From Pseudonocardia sp. EC080619-01 (GTDB lineage Bacteria > Actinomycetota > Actinomycetes > Mycobacteriales > Pseudonocardiaceae): DNA of 64,000 nucleotides. Below the pieces are notes generated by a model. That model was not told the DNA's origin. It made no database searches and saw only the letters and a list, made by a program, of their open reading frames with translations. Shown here in pieces: positions 51,032 to 60,350 of the stretch; the first letter of the stretch is position 1; every line of letters begins with the position of its first letter. Made by a program: the position numbers and the translations under genes. The stretch is from positions 4,386,501 to 4,450,500 of the forward strand of contig NZ_CP012184.1 in NCBI RefSeq assembly GCF_001420995.1, read 5' to 3'.

Positions 51032-51439
51032 ATGACCGTGGAACTGGTGCATCCCGAGCGGGTCAACCGGGTCGACGTCCACCACCAGGTCGCCACCGCG
51101 CAGGGGTCGCGCACGGTGTACCTGGCCGGGCAGGTGTCCTGGGACACCGAGGGCACGCTCGTGGGGCCGGGCGACGTCGCCGCGCAGGCCGAGCAGTGCT
51201 ACCTCAACGTCGCCGCCGCGCTCGACGCGGTCGGGGCGACGGCGGCCGACCTGGCCAAGGTCACCGTGTACGTCGTGGGCCTCGACGAGGCGAAGGCCGG
51301 GCAGTTCGTCGTCGGGCGCGAGCGGGCGGCCGCGAGGCTGGGCGTCGAGTTCCAGCAGCCGAGCACCTGGATCGGGGTCACCTCGCTGGCCGCACCCGGC
51401 TACCTCGTCGAGGTCGACGCCGTGGCCGTCCTGCCCTGA
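51032..51439 (+). CDS. RidA/YjgF-like protein
   Basis: The 135-residue product has the YjgF fold: YLAGQVSWDTEGTLVGPGDVAAQAEQCYLNVAAALDAVGATAADLAKVTVYVVGL and a C-terminal STWIGVTSLAAPGYLVEVDAVAVLP. The canonical RidA arginine (in R-x-A/CR near the C terminus) is not present: the equivalent stretch ends TSLAAPGY. It may therefore belong to a non-deaminase subgroup. GAGGAG precedes the ATG at 51032, and an AT-rich palindrome lies in its promoter. Its divergence from the nitrate reductase gene may be coincidental. Confidence 0.85.
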   Translation: MTVELVHPERVNRVDVHHQVATAQGSRTVYLAGQVSWDTEGTLVGPGDVAAQAEQCYLNVAAALDAVGATAADLAKVTVYVVGLDEAKAGQFVVGRERAAARLGVEFQQPSTWIGVTSLAAPGYLVEVDAVAVLP

Positions 51440-51493
51440 GGCGAAACGACGATCTGCGGGTCCCGGGCCATGGCGGGTCGGCGTGTGCGTCCT

Positions 51494-51499
51494 TATGAT
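51494..51499 (+). promoter_or_regulatory. -10 box upstream of modA leader frame
   Basis: TATGAT is followed after seven bases by the GTG of a 40-codon frame, the geometry of a leaderless start. Confidence 0.45.
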
Positions 51500-51506
51500 C
51501 CTCGCC

Positions 51507-51629
51507 GTGCCGCAGTTCCGGACATCGGAGGATGCCCCGGGCGGGGACGTCACCGTCGACGTCCACCCCGGACCGCCGGGACGGCGCGCACACCGACGCA
51601 CCGTCCGACCTCCCGGAGGACCCTCGTGA
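51507..51629 (+). CDS. possible leaderless 40-codon upstream frame coupled to modA
   Basis: The frame starts with GTG seven bases after TATGAT and ends with a TGA that overlaps the modA GTG by four bases (GTGA). The peptide is hydrophilic and Pro/Arg-rich (begins VPQFRTSEDAPGG) without a known domain. It may serve only to couple translation to modA, or may be a chance frame in GC-rich DNA. Confidence 0.3.
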   Translation: MPQFRTSEDAPGGDVTVDVHPGPPGRRAHRRTVRPPGGPS

Positions 51630-52426
51630 AGATCCGTTCCACTGTCCGCGTCGCCGGAGCCGCGGTCGCCGCGACCGCGCTGGCCGTGCTGGCCGGCTGC
51701 GGCGGGGGCGAGTCCGGTGGCGGCGCCGCCCCGGAGAGCGCCCAGGCCCAGGGCGGGACCCTCACCGTGTTCGCGGCCGCGTCGCTGACCGGCACCTTCG
51801 AGGAGCTGGAGAAGCAGTTCGAGGCCGCCAACCCCGGGACCGACGTCACGTTCAACTTCGCCGGCTCCTCGACCCTGGCCCAGCAGATCAACCAGGGCGC
51901 CCCGGCGGACGTGTTCGCCTCGGCCGACCAGAACAACATGAAGAAGGTGACCGACGCCGGCAACCAGCAGGCCGAGCCCACCGTCTTCGCGACGAACACG
52001 CTGCAGATCGCGGTCGCCCCGCAGAACCCGAAGGCGGTCGCGTCGCTGCAGGACCTCACGAAGCCCGACCTGCGGACCGTGGTCTGCGCGCCGCAGGTGC
52101 CGTGCGGCTCGGCGACCGAGAAGGTCGAGCAGGCGGCGGACGTCGACATCACGCCGGTGTCGGAGGAGCAGGACGTCAAGGCCGTCCTCCAGAAGGTCAC
52201 CACCGGCAACGCCGACGCCGGGCTGGTCTACAAGACCGACGTGACGGCGTCGAAGGGGCAGGCCCAGGGCGTCGACTTCCCGCAGGCCGCGGACGCGGTG
52301 AACGACTACCCGATCACCGTCCTGAAGAACACGCAGGACGCCGAGCTGGCGCAGAAGTGGGTCGACTTCGTGAACGGTGAGCAGGGCAGGCAGGTCCTCA
52401 CCACCGCCGGGTTCGGCGCGCCGTGA
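51626..52426 (+). CDS. modA: molybdate ABC transporter substrate-binding lipoprotein ModA
   Basis: The 266-residue product has a lipoprotein signal ending LAVLAGCGGG near residue 24. The PBP core shows LTVFAAASLTGTFEELEKQFEAANPGTDVTFNFAGSSTLAQQINQGAPADVFASADQNNM (with the oxyanion-binding Ser in FAGSS), VVCAPQVPCGSATEKV and DAGLVYKTDV. It binds molybdate/tungstate outside the membrane. No modB or modC follows: the next genes are on the other strand. That would make it an orphan or a split locus. It serves the local Mo enzymes only by inference. Confidence 0.92.
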   Translation: MKIRSTVRVAGAAVAATALAVLAGCGGGESGGGAAPESAQAQGGTLTVFAAASLTGTFEELEKQFEAANPGTDVTFNFAGSSTLAQQINQGAPADVFASADQNNMKKVTDAGNQQAEPTVFATNTLQIAVAPQNPKAVASLQDLTKPDLRTVVCAPQVPCGSATEKVEQAADVDITPVSEEQDVKAVLQKVTTGNADAGLVYKTDVTASKGQAQGVDFPQAADAVNDYPITVLKNTQDAELAQKWVDFVNGEQGRQVLTTAGFGAP

Positions 52427-52454
52427 CACGCGGCTGACACCCATGCACGACGGA

Positions 52455-52492
52455 CGCGGGGCGGGCACCGGAGCGCCGGTGCCCGCCCCGCG
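52455..52492. terminator. bidirectional terminator between modA and cydB
   Basis: Seventeen-base GC-rich arms (52455-52471 and 52476-52492) with a four-base AGCG loop sit between the convergent modA and cydB stops. The stem is long and perfect, but no clear T-run follows. Confidence 0.75.
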
Positions 52493-52497
52493 CCGTG

Positions 52498-53511
<1,014 letters not shown>

Positions 53512-53524
53512 GACCGCGTCCTCC

Positions 53525-54943
53525 TCAGTAGGTCAGGGCCGGCGGCTCGGCCGGGTCGGGTTCGGGGGCGGGACCTGCCGGGGCGCCGTCGCCCACCGGG
53601 GTGCCGGCCGCCGGTGGCCCGGCCCTCACCGCCCGCACCAGCAGCACCACCTCGACCACCGCGAGGACGCCGTAGAGCAGGGTGAGCACGACCAGCGACG
53701 TCAGCACGGTCGCCCAGCCGACCGAGGGGGAGACGCCGTCGGCGGTGCGCAGCACGCCGAACACCACCCACGGCTGCCTGCCGGTCTCGGTGAAGATCCA
53801 GCCCGCCGAGTTCGCGGCGAACGGGGTGACCAGCCCGGCCAGCGCCGCGACGCCGAACCAGCGGGGCACCCGGCGGGCGCGACGGCGGGTGAGCCACAGC
53901 CCGACGAGCGCGACCAGACCGGCGAGCAGGCCGAAGCCGATCATGAACCGGAACGTCCAGTACGTCATCGGGATGTCGGGCGTGTAGAGCCCCGGACCGA
54001 AGGTCGCCACCGCCTGCGCCTGGAGCTGGCGGATGCCCTCGACCTGGCCGTCCCAGGTGCCGGTCGCCAGGAACGACAGCAGCCGCGGCACACGCAGGCT
54101 CCAGAGCTCCTGCGTCCCGTCCGGGGTGCCGATCGTGAACAGCGAGAACGACGCCGGTGCGACGGTGTCCCACAGCGCCTCGGCCGCGGCCATCTTCATC
54201 GGCTGCTGCTCGGTCATCAGCCGGGCCTGCAGGTCGCCGGTCACCACGACACCCAGGCCCGCCACCAGCACGGTCCAGAGCCCGACCCGGGCCGAGGGCC
54301 GGAACACCTCGGGATGGCGGTCCTTCGCGAGGTTCCAGGCGCTGATGGCGACCAGGAACATCCCGGCCGTGACGAGGCAGGCGGTGATCGTGTGGGAGAA
54401 CGCGGCGACCGCGGTCGAGTTGGTGAGCAGCGCGCCGAAGTCGTTCAGCTCGGCGCGGCCGGACTCCGGGTTCACCGTGAAGCCGACCGGGTGCTGCATC
54501 CAGGAGTTCGCGGCGAGGATGAAGTACGCCGACAGCACGGTGCCGATCGCGGCCAGCCAGATGCAGGCCAGGTGGACCCGCCGTGGCAGCCGGTCCCATC
54601 CGAAGATCCACAGGCCGAGGAACGTGGACTCCAGGAAGAACGCGAGCAGCGCCTCGATCGCGAGCGGCGCGCCGAACACGTCACCGACGAACCGGCTGTA
54701 GTCGCTCCAGTTCATCCCGAACTGGAACTCCTGGACGATGCCGGTGACCACACCCATCGCGAAGTTGATCAGGAAGAGCTTCCCCCAGAACTTCGTCATG
54801 CGCAGCCAGCGCTCGTCGCCGGTGGCGACCCAGACCGTCTGCATGCTCGCGACCAGCAGCGACAGGCCGATCGTCAGCGGGACGAACAGGAAGTGGTAGA
54901 CGGTGACGATCGCGAACTGCCACCGCGCGAGATCCAGGTTCAT
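53525..54943 (-). CDS. cydA: cytochrome bd oxidase subunit I
   Basis: The 472-residue heme subunit reads DLARWQFAIVTVYHFLFVPLTIGLSLLVA (the His of heme b595), AANSWMQHPVGFTVNP (heme b558 His), and the quinol-loop motif TETGRQPWVVFGVLRTADGVSP. It is somewhat short, with a compact Q-loop, as in other actinobacteria. The ATG at 54943 starts the conserved MNLDLARWQF; GAGGA lies nine bases upstream. It is proposed to be hypoxia-induced through the box at 55056-55071. Confidence 0.95.
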   Translation of the reverse strand: MNLDLARWQFAIVTVYHFLFVPLTIGLSLLVASMQTVWVATGDERWLRMTKFWGKLFLINFAMGVVTGIVQEFQFGMNWSDYSRFVGDVFGAPLAIEALLAFFLESTFLGLWIFGWDRLPRRVHLACIWLAAIGTVLSAYFILAANSWMQHPVGFTVNPESGRAELNDFGALLTNSTAVAAFSHTITACLVTAGMFLVAISAWNLAKDRHPEVFRPSARVGLWTVLVAGLGVVVTGDLQARLMTEQQPMKMAAAEALWDTVAPASFSLFTIGTPDGTQELWSLRVPRLLSFLATGTWDGQVEGIRQLQAQAVATFGPGLYTPDIPMTYWTFRFMIGFGLLAGLVALVGLWLTRRRARRVPRWFGVAALAGLVTPFAANSAGWIFTETGRQPWVVFGVLRTADGVSPSVGWATVLTSLVVLTLLYGVLAVVEVVLLVRAVRAGPPAAGTPVGDGAPAGPAPEPDPAEPPALTY

Positions 54944-55055
54944 CGCGTCCTCGACGCCCCCTCCGGACGACCGGCGGGACCGGTCCGCCGGCCCCGCTCC
55001 GTCGATCGTGGTTCGTGGCGGGGCATCGCGAACCGGGCGGACGGCCGGTCCCGGC

Positions 55056-55071
55056 CGGGACCTCCGTCCCG
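55056..55071. promoter_or_regulatory. DevR-like palindrome upstream of cydAB
   Basis: CGGGACCTCCGTCCCG is a perfect inverted repeat (arms CGGGAC/GTCCCG) 113 bases upstream of cydA, matching the GGGAC...GTCCC style of DevR/DosR boxes. Confidence 0.5.
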
Positions 55072-55118
55072 GGGTGACCGGTCCCGGGTCCGCCCCCACG
55101 CGGGCCCGGGACCGGAGG

Positions 55119-56132
55119 TCAGGCGGGTTCGACGACCTGTTCCGGCCGCCGCCGCGGCGTGGCGGGGACGGGGACGCCGTGCCCGAGCCGCAGCACGACC
55201 TGGGGCGGGCGGGTCCCGCCGAGCAGCCTGCGGACCCGCTCGCGCACGTCGGGGACCTCGACCAGCTGGGACAGGAACGACGCGGACAGGCCCTCCGCGG
55301 TCGCCGTCAGCAGCACCCGCTGCAGCGCCTCCCCGGCCCGCAGCTCCTCGCGCGGGCCGTCGGTGTGCACGCTCAGCACGGCGATCAGCGGATCGGACTC
55401 GAAGGCCGCGGGCGCCGGGCGGGGATGACGGTCACCGGCGAAGTCCCGCGTCACCCACGGCTGGTTCGGCGGCGGGCAGGGCCCGCCGGCGCGGGCGGGG
55501 ACACCGTCGTCGCGGTCGCTCCCGAGCCCGGTCCAGGACGCGAGCTCGGCGGTGAACGCGGCGTCCCCGCACTGCCTGCGGTGCGCCTCCCGGGCGAGCC
55601 TGCCCAGCTCGGCGAGGTCGTCGGGATCGGTGACGAGGTCCAGCCAGGCCCCCTCGTCGAACGCGGCCCGGCGCAGTGCCGCCCGGACCGGCCGGGGCAC
55701 CGGGGTGTCCCGGAACGGCCGCCGGTTGGTGTGCCGGCGCGGTACCGCCTCGAGCATCCGGCGCTGGTCCTGCGTGACCGTCGTCGGCGGTACGGCCCCG
55801 CCGTGCCGGACGACGGCGACCAGCTCGGGATCGTGCGGTTCGGGGAAACGGCTGACCAGCGGCCGGACCCCGGCGGCGGTGAGCGCCAGCCGGAGGGTGA
55901 ACAGCGCCGCGCCGCAGCCGACCCGCAGCTCGCGGTCGGCCGGGTCGGCGACCGGGACCCGGCGAGTGGGATCGGCGCGCAGGTCGATCCGGTCCGGGCG
56001 CAGCCGGAACAGCCACGGCTGGCTGTTGTGCAACGACGGCGCCCGCGTGGCGAGCCCCAGTACCGCGTGGACGGCCCCGTCGTCGAGCCCGAGCGTGCGG
56101 GTGACCGTCCCGCGGTGGCAGGTGGTGTCCAT
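55119..56132 (-). CDS. Acg-like FMN-binding nitroreductase-family protein 1
   Basis: The 337-residue product belongs to the Acg/Rv2032-type family of DosR-regulated putative nitroreductases: ATRAPSLHNSQPWLFRLRPDRIDLRADPTRRVPVADP, RELRVGCGAALFTLRLAL, RHTNRRPFRDTPVPRPVR, and LLTATAEGLSASFLSQLVEVPDVRERVRRLL. Such proteins bind flavin weakly and have no known catalytic role. The GTG/ATG region at 56132 is divergent from the devS gene with a shared DevR-like box. A second family member lies at 58.8-59.8 kb. Confidence 0.88.
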   Translation of the reverse strand: MDTTCHRGTVTRTLGLDDGAVHAVLGLATRAPSLHNSQPWLFRLRPDRIDLRADPTRRVPVADPADRELRVGCGAALFTLRLALTAAGVRPLVSRFPEPHDPELVAVVRHGGAVPPTTVTQDQRRMLEAVPRRHTNRRPFRDTPVPRPVRAALRRAAFDEGAWLDLVTDPDDLAELGRLAREAHRRQCGDAAFTAELASWTGLGSDRDDGVPARAGGPCPPPNQPWVTRDFAGDRHPRPAPAAFESDPLIAVLSVHTDGPREELRAGEALQRVLLTATAEGLSASFLSQLVEVPDVRERVRRLLGGTRPPQVVLRLGHGVPVPATPRRRPEQVVEPA

Positions 56133-56219
56133 TCCGGTCCCTCCCCCACGTCGGCAGCGGCTGCGTCGCGAGGCCGCCCGGTCGCCGTCGATGGTGTCCC
56201 GGGCCGCCCCCGGTGGTCA

Positions 56220-56233
56220 GGTCCGAAGGTCCC
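56220..56233. promoter_or_regulatory. DevR-like box between acg-like gene 1 and devS
   Basis: GGTCCGAAGGTCCC lies 88 bases upstream of the acg-like gene and 78 bases upstream of devS, and shares GG(G/T)CCGA(A/C)GGTC with two other sites. Confidence 0.55.
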
Positions 56234-56310
56234 GCGATACCCGGGCCACCCGGACCGCTTGTGCGCGTGCGGGCCCGGTGCCAGGTTCGGTACCGGCGGG
56301 AGGAGTCCGG

Positions 56311-58014
56311 ATGGACGAGAACGCGAGCGGTCCCGGCGAGCTGGCCCGGTTGCTGTCCGGGCTCCGCCTGGACCAGCTGATCGGCGAGGTGCAGGACCGG
56401 CTGGGCGAGATCGCGGGCACCCGCAGGCGGATGCAGCGGCTGCTCGACGCGGTGCTCGGCGTCGCCGCCGGGCTGGAGCTCGACGCGACGCTGGAACGGA
56501 TCGTCCAGTCGGCCGTCGACCTGGTGGACGCCCGCTACGGAGCGCTCGGCGTGCTCGCGCCGGACGGCTCGATCGCGCGGTTCATCGACGTCGGGCTGGA
56601 CGACGCGACACGGGCGGCGCTCGGGCGCCCGCCCGAGGGCAAGGGCCTGCTCGGGCAGCTGATCGAGGATCCCCGCCCGCTGCGCCTCGACGATCTCTCC
56701 GCACACCCGGCGTCGTCCGGCTTCCCGCCGAACCATCCGCCGATGGCCAGCTTCCTCGGCGTCCCGATCCGGGTGCGGGAGGCCGTCTACGGCAACATCT
56801 ACCTGACCGAGAAGATCGGGCCGGGCGGGGCGGCCGCCGGGTTCACCGCCGACGACGAGCTGATCCTGCAGGCGCTGGCCGCCGCGGCCGGGATCGCGGT
56901 GCAGAACGCCGACCTGTTCGAGCAGGGGCTGCTGCGCCAGCAGTGGCTGGAGGCCTCCGCCGAGATCCGCGGCGAGGTGCTGGCCGGTACCGACGAGCCG
57001 GACACGCTCGCGCTCGTCGCCCGCCGGTGCCTCGAGCTGAGCCGGGCCGACAGCACGCTGATCGCGCTGGGCCCCGGCGACGACGACGGCGGGTTCCGTG
57101 AGGGCGCCACGGCGGGCCGGGCCTGGCCGTCGGGCGGGCTCGGCGGGACCCTGCTGCGCGACGTCGTCGAGGGACTGCAGCCGGTGCTCGCCGACAGTCC
57201 CCGCGCGTTCCTCGACTCGCCCGCCGACGGCGGCTCCGCGGGGCCCACCGTCGCCGTCCCGATGCGTGCCGTCGAGCGGGTGATCGGGGTGCTGATCGCC
57301 CAGCGCCGGTCGGGGGACCCACCGTTCCGCCCGTCCGAGGTGCCACTGCTGGTGTCGTTCGCCGACCAGGCCGCGCTGGCCCTGGAGCTGGGGGAGAAGA
57401 ACCGCGCCCAGCAGCAGCTCGCGGTGCTCGCCGACCGTGACCGGATCGCCCGCGACCTGCACGACCACGTGATCCAGCGGTTGTTCGCGGTCGGGCTGAA
57501 ACTGCAGGGGACGCTGCGCCGCACCGCCGACGGCCCGGCCCGGGAGCGGGTCGAGCAGGCCGTCGACGAGCTGGACCGCACCGTCCGCGAGATCCGGACG
57601 ACGATCTTCGACCTGCAGACGGCCGAGCACGGTCCCGGCGGGCTGCGCCGCAGGCTGCTCGACACCGTCGCGGAGGCGACCGCCGAGTCGGGGCTGACGA
57701 CCTCGGTGCAGACCGACGGCCCGGTCGACACGCTCGTCCCGGCGACCGTGGCGACGCACCTGCTCGCGGTGGTGCGGGAAGCGGCGACGAACACCGTCCG
57801 GCACGCCGGCGCCTACACCCTGACGGTCACGGTGCGGGCCGGCCGCGAGCTCGGCGCCGAGATCGTCGACGACGGTCGGGGGATCGGGGGCACCGGGCGG
57901 CGCAGCGGGCTCCGGAACCTGGCGGAGCGGGCGGTGGAGCTGGACGGGACGTTCGTCGCGGACACGCCGGACACGGGCGGGACCCGTGTGGTGTGGACGG
58001 TCCCGCTGCCGTGA
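56311..58014 (+). CDS. devS: DevS/DosT-type GAF sensor histidine kinase
   Basis: This 567-residue kinase has two tandem GAF domains (about 60-210 and 235-365), then HisKA_3 with the phosphorylated His384 (RDLHDHVIQRLFAVGLKLQG) and an HATPase (REAATNTVRHAG, DDGRGIGG). GAF-A carries SSGFPPNHPPMASFLGVPIRV, where His142 corresponds to the proximal heme ligand of DevS/DosT, so it should sense O2, NO or CO. GGAGG precedes the ATG at 56311. The DevR regulator converges on it, with stops four bases apart. Confidence 0.93.
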   Translation: MDENASGPGELARLLSGLRLDQLIGEVQDRLGEIAGTRRRMQRLLDAVLGVAAGLELDATLERIVQSAVDLVDARYGALGVLAPDGSIARFIDVGLDDATRAALGRPPEGKGLLGQLIEDPRPLRLDDLSAHPASSGFPPNHPPMASFLGVPIRVREAVYGNIYLTEKIGPGGAAAGFTADDELILQALAAAAGIAVQNADLFEQGLLRQQWLEASAEIRGEVLAGTDEPDTLALVARRCLELSRADSTLIALGPGDDDGGFREGATAGRAWPSGGLGGTLLRDVVEGLQPVLADSPRAFLDSPADGGSAGPTVAVPMRAVERVIGVLIAQRRSGDPPFRPSEVPLLVSFADQAALALELGEKNRAQQQLAVLADRDRIARDLHDHVIQRLFAVGLKLQGTLRRTADGPARERVEQAVDELDRTVREIRTTIFDLQTAEHGPGGLRRRLLDTVAEATAESGLTTSVQTDGPVDTLVPATVATHLLAVVREAATNTVRHAGAYTLTVTVRAGRELGAEIVDDGRGIGGTGRRSGLRNLAERAVELDGTFVADTPDTGGTRVVWTVPLP

Positions 58015-58017
58015 GCC

Positions 58018-58671
58018 TCAACGCTGCCCGCGGCGCCGTTCGACGGCGTACACGGCGGCCTCGGTGCGCCGGGCGTAGCCGAGCTTGTGCAGGATCGAGG
58101 AGACGTAGTTCTTGACGGTCTTCTCCGCCAGGTGCAGCTCCCCGCCGATCTGCCGGTTGGTCAGCCCGTCCGCGATCAGCTCGAGGATCCGCTGCTCCTG
58201 CGGGCTCAGCGACTCGTAGCGGGGGTCGGACTGCGTGGCGGTGTCGCCGCGGCGCAGCCGCTCCAGCACCGCGGCCGTCGCCTTCGGGTCGAGCAGCGAG
58301 CCGCCCGCGGCGACCGTGCGGACCGCGCCGACGAGATCGACCCCGGCGACCTGCTTGAGCAGGTAGCCCGACGCACCGGCCATGATCGCGCCGAACAGGG
58401 CCTCGTCGTCGGCGTACGAGGTCAGCATCAGGCAGGCCGGGGGCGGGGTGACCGCCGACCGGACGTCGCGGCAGACGCTGACGCCGTCGCCGTCGGGGAG
58501 CCGGACGTCGAGGATCGCGACGTCCGGCCGCAGCGCGGGCAGCCGCACCGTGGCCTGGGAGGCGGTGGCGGCCTCCCCGACGACCTCGATGTCGTCCTCG
58601 AGCTCGAGCAGCTGGGCCAGTCCGCGGCGCACGATCTCGTGGTCGTCGAGCAGGAACACCGAGATCGTCAC
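58018..58671 (-). CDS. devR: DevR/DosR-type NarL family response regulator
   Basis: The 217-residue product has a receiver domain (about 1-120; Asp8/Asp9 acidic pocket, phospho-acceptor Asp55 in VAILDVRLPDGDG, Thr in LTSYADD, Lys in YLLKQV) and a LuxR-type HTH at about 150-210 (LSPQEQRILELIADGLTNRQIGGELHLAEKTVKNYVSSILHKLGYARRTEA). It matches mycobacterial DosR closely in the recognition helix KTVKNYVSSIL. It is the cognate partner of the convergent DevS kinase and has a DevR-like box in its own promoter. Confidence 0.93.
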   Translation of the reverse strand: MTISVFLLDDHEIVRRGLAQLLELEDDIEVVGEAATASQATVRLPALRPDVAILDVRLPDGDGVSVCRDVRSAVTPPPACLMLTSYADDEALFGAIMAGASGYLLKQVAGVDLVGAVRTVAAGGSLLDPKATAAVLERLRRGDTATQSDPRYESLSPQEQRILELIADGLTNRQIGGELHLAEKTVKNYVSSILHKLGYARRTEAAVYAVERRRGQR

Positions 58672-58759
58672 GATCGCCTCCGCACGCCGTCGTCCCCGTC
58701 GGGCCCGAGACTATCCGCCGGCCGCCGGGACGGGTGCCGTCCGGACGGCCCGGCCGGGC

Positions 58760-58773
58760 GGGCCGAAGGTCCG
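58760..58773. promoter_or_regulatory. DevR-like box upstream of devR
   Basis: GGGCCGAAGGTCCG lies 88 bases upstream of the devR start and suggests autoregulation. Confidence 0.55.
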
Positions 58774-58804
58774 TGTCCGGCCTCACGCCGCCGCCCGGCC
58801 GCGC

Positions 58805-59815
58805 TCAGGCGTGACCGTGCACCAGCACGTCGGAGAGGCGGCGGCGCGGGGTGGCCGGGAGCTCCCGGTCGTCCGGGGCGCGCCCGATCCTGATCAGCAG
58901 CTGGGCGTGGTCGGGGGTGCGCAGCACCCGCGACGCCAGCGCCGCCCGGGTCGCCCTGGTCTCCAGGATCCGGGTCAGCGGGCAGGTCGCGAGGCCCGCG
59001 CGGGTGGCGGCCAGCAGCAGCGCGCCGCCGGCCTCCCCGGCCGCGAGCCGGGCCTCGTCGTCGTCGGCGGGGGTGCTGAGCACGAGGATCGTGGCCCGGT
59101 CGTGGGCGAGCGGGTCCACCGGCAACGACCCGGGCGGGAAGCGGACGGCGAGATCGTCCCCGGCCGTCCGGAGTGTGCCCGCCGGGACCGACGAGGCCCG
59201 CACGCCGTCGCGGGAGCCGGCGTAGCGGTGCGTCCAGACCAGCAGCTCCGCGGCCTGACCGGGCCGCCGGCGGGCGTCGCGGGCGGCCTCCCGCTCCAGC
59301 TCCGCGAGCTGTTCGCGGGCCGCCGTCCCCGTCACGGCGTGCAGGGCGACGCCGTAGCGGGCGGCGCGGAGGCCGAGCGCGGCGCGGGTGTGCGGGGCGA
59401 GCTCACCGTCGGTGAAGGGACGGCGGTCGCTGCGCCGGACCGCGATGGCGGGCGCGAGGACGCGGTCGGCGCGCGCGGCCCGGTCCGGTGGCTCGCCGGT
59501 GAGACGGACCGTGGCCAGATGGTGGCGGTCGTCGGTGGGGAAGCGCAGCGTCTCGTGCCCGACGTCCGCCGCGGCCAGGGCGACGTGCAGGTGGGAGAGC
59601 GCGCTGCCGCAGCTGACCAGCAGGTCGCGGCCGTCGGGATCGGTGAAGGGCAGCCGCCGGTCCGGGTCGCCGTACAGCTCGATGCGGTCGGCGCCGATCC
59701 GCCAGCGCCACGGCTGGCTGTTGTGCACCGAGGGCGCCATGAGCGCGGTGGCGACCGCCTGCCGGACGACACCCGGGCGGGGTGGGGTCGGCCCCGGGAC
59801 CCCGGGCCCGGTCAC
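58805..59815 (-). CDS. Acg-like FMN-binding nitroreductase-family protein 2
   Basis: The 336-residue second Acg-like protein: ATALMAPSVHNSQPWRWRIGADRIELYGDPDRRLPFTDPDGRDLLVSCGSALSHLHVAL, RRSDRRPFTDGELAPHTR, and LLLAATRAGLATCPLTRILETRATR. It is a clear paralogue of protein 1. The GTG at 59815 overlaps the stop of the flavodoxin-like gene upstream (GTGA), so the two form an operon behind a DevR-like box at 60306. Confidence 0.87.
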   Translation of the reverse strand: MTGPGVPGPTPPRPGVVRQAVATALMAPSVHNSQPWRWRIGADRIELYGDPDRRLPFTDPDGRDLLVSCGSALSHLHVALAAADVGHETLRFPTDDRHHLATVRLTGEPPDRAARADRVLAPAIAVRRSDRRPFTDGELAPHTRAALGLRAARYGVALHAVTGTAAREQLAELEREAARDARRRPGQAAELLVWTHRYAGSRDGVRASSVPAGTLRTAGDDLAVRFPPGSLPVDPLAHDRATILVLSTPADDDEARLAAGEAGGALLLAATRAGLATCPLTRILETRATRAALASRVLRTPDHAQLLIRIGRAPDDRELPATPRRRLSDVLVHGHA

Positions 59816-60252
59816 GACGCGCCCACCGGGGTGCCCGTCCCGGCGAGCTCGCCGGCGATCGCCGACGCCCACGGCCCCCAGCCGGCCGCCTCCGGCCCCT
59901 GCACGGGTCCCCGCAGTTCCACCCCTGCCGGCGGCACCGGGTGCGGGTGCCGACCGGGACCGGTGCGCGGGTTGGCATCGAACATCCAGAGTGGACGGTC
60001 GCGCAGCAGGTCGTCGTCGTGGTGCAGGAAGCGGTGGGCGGCCAGGCGCGCCCACGGCCGGTCCCAGGCCCCGCCGAGGACGACGGCGCACACCCCGTCG
60101 AGCGGGGGGAGGTCGCCCGCGGCGGCGATCAGCGGGCTGTGGCCGTGCACGACCAGCGCACGCCCGATCTCGGCGGCCGCGCGCAGGGTGCGGTGGTCGG
60201 CAGAGGCGAGCGCGACGAGGACGGTGCCGGCCGGCGGGTGCGGGGAGTTCAT
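59812..60252 (-). CDS. flavodoxin-like small protein of the DevR island
   Basis: The 146-residue product reads as a divergent flavodoxin/HemG-type domain: VLVALASADHRTLRAAAEIGRALVVHGHSPLIA, then LDGVCAVVLGGAWDRPWARLAAHRFLHHDDDLLRDRPLWMFDANP, which matches the YDAVVLGSAVY...FxRRHxxxLxxRPVWLFSSGP layout of the family. The usual P-loop S/T-x-T-G-x-T for FMN phosphate is replaced by ASADHRTL, so flavin binding is doubtful. It is translationally coupled to acg-like gene 2. Confidence 0.68.
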   Translation of the reverse strand: MNSPHPPAGTVLVALASADHRTLRAAAEIGRALVVHGHSPLIAAAGDLPPLDGVCAVVLGGAWDRPWARLAAHRFLHHDDDLLRDRPLWMFDANPRTGPGRHPHPVPPAGVELRGPVQGPEAAGWGPWASAIAGELAGTGTPVGAS

Positions 60253-60305
60253 GGGTCTCCTCCTGGTGGAGGGCCCAGTCTGCTCCGATCCGCCGCGGAC
60301 GGGGA

Positions 60306-60319
60306 GGGCCGACGGTCAC
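60306..60319. promoter_or_regulatory. DevR-like box upstream of the flavodoxin/acg operon
   Basis: GGGCCGACGGTCAC lies 54 bases upstream of the flavodoxin-like gene start and shares GGGCCGAnGGTC with the devR site. Confidence 0.5.
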
Positions 60320-60350
60320 CGGATTTCCGGGACGCAGTACCCCGTGCGGA

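Noticed and set aside
46458..51035. 1500-codon open frame on the plus strand opposite the nitrate reductase
   Set aside because: No domain, and the composition is that of reverse-strand shadow sequence; the minus-strand frame has all catalytic motifs.
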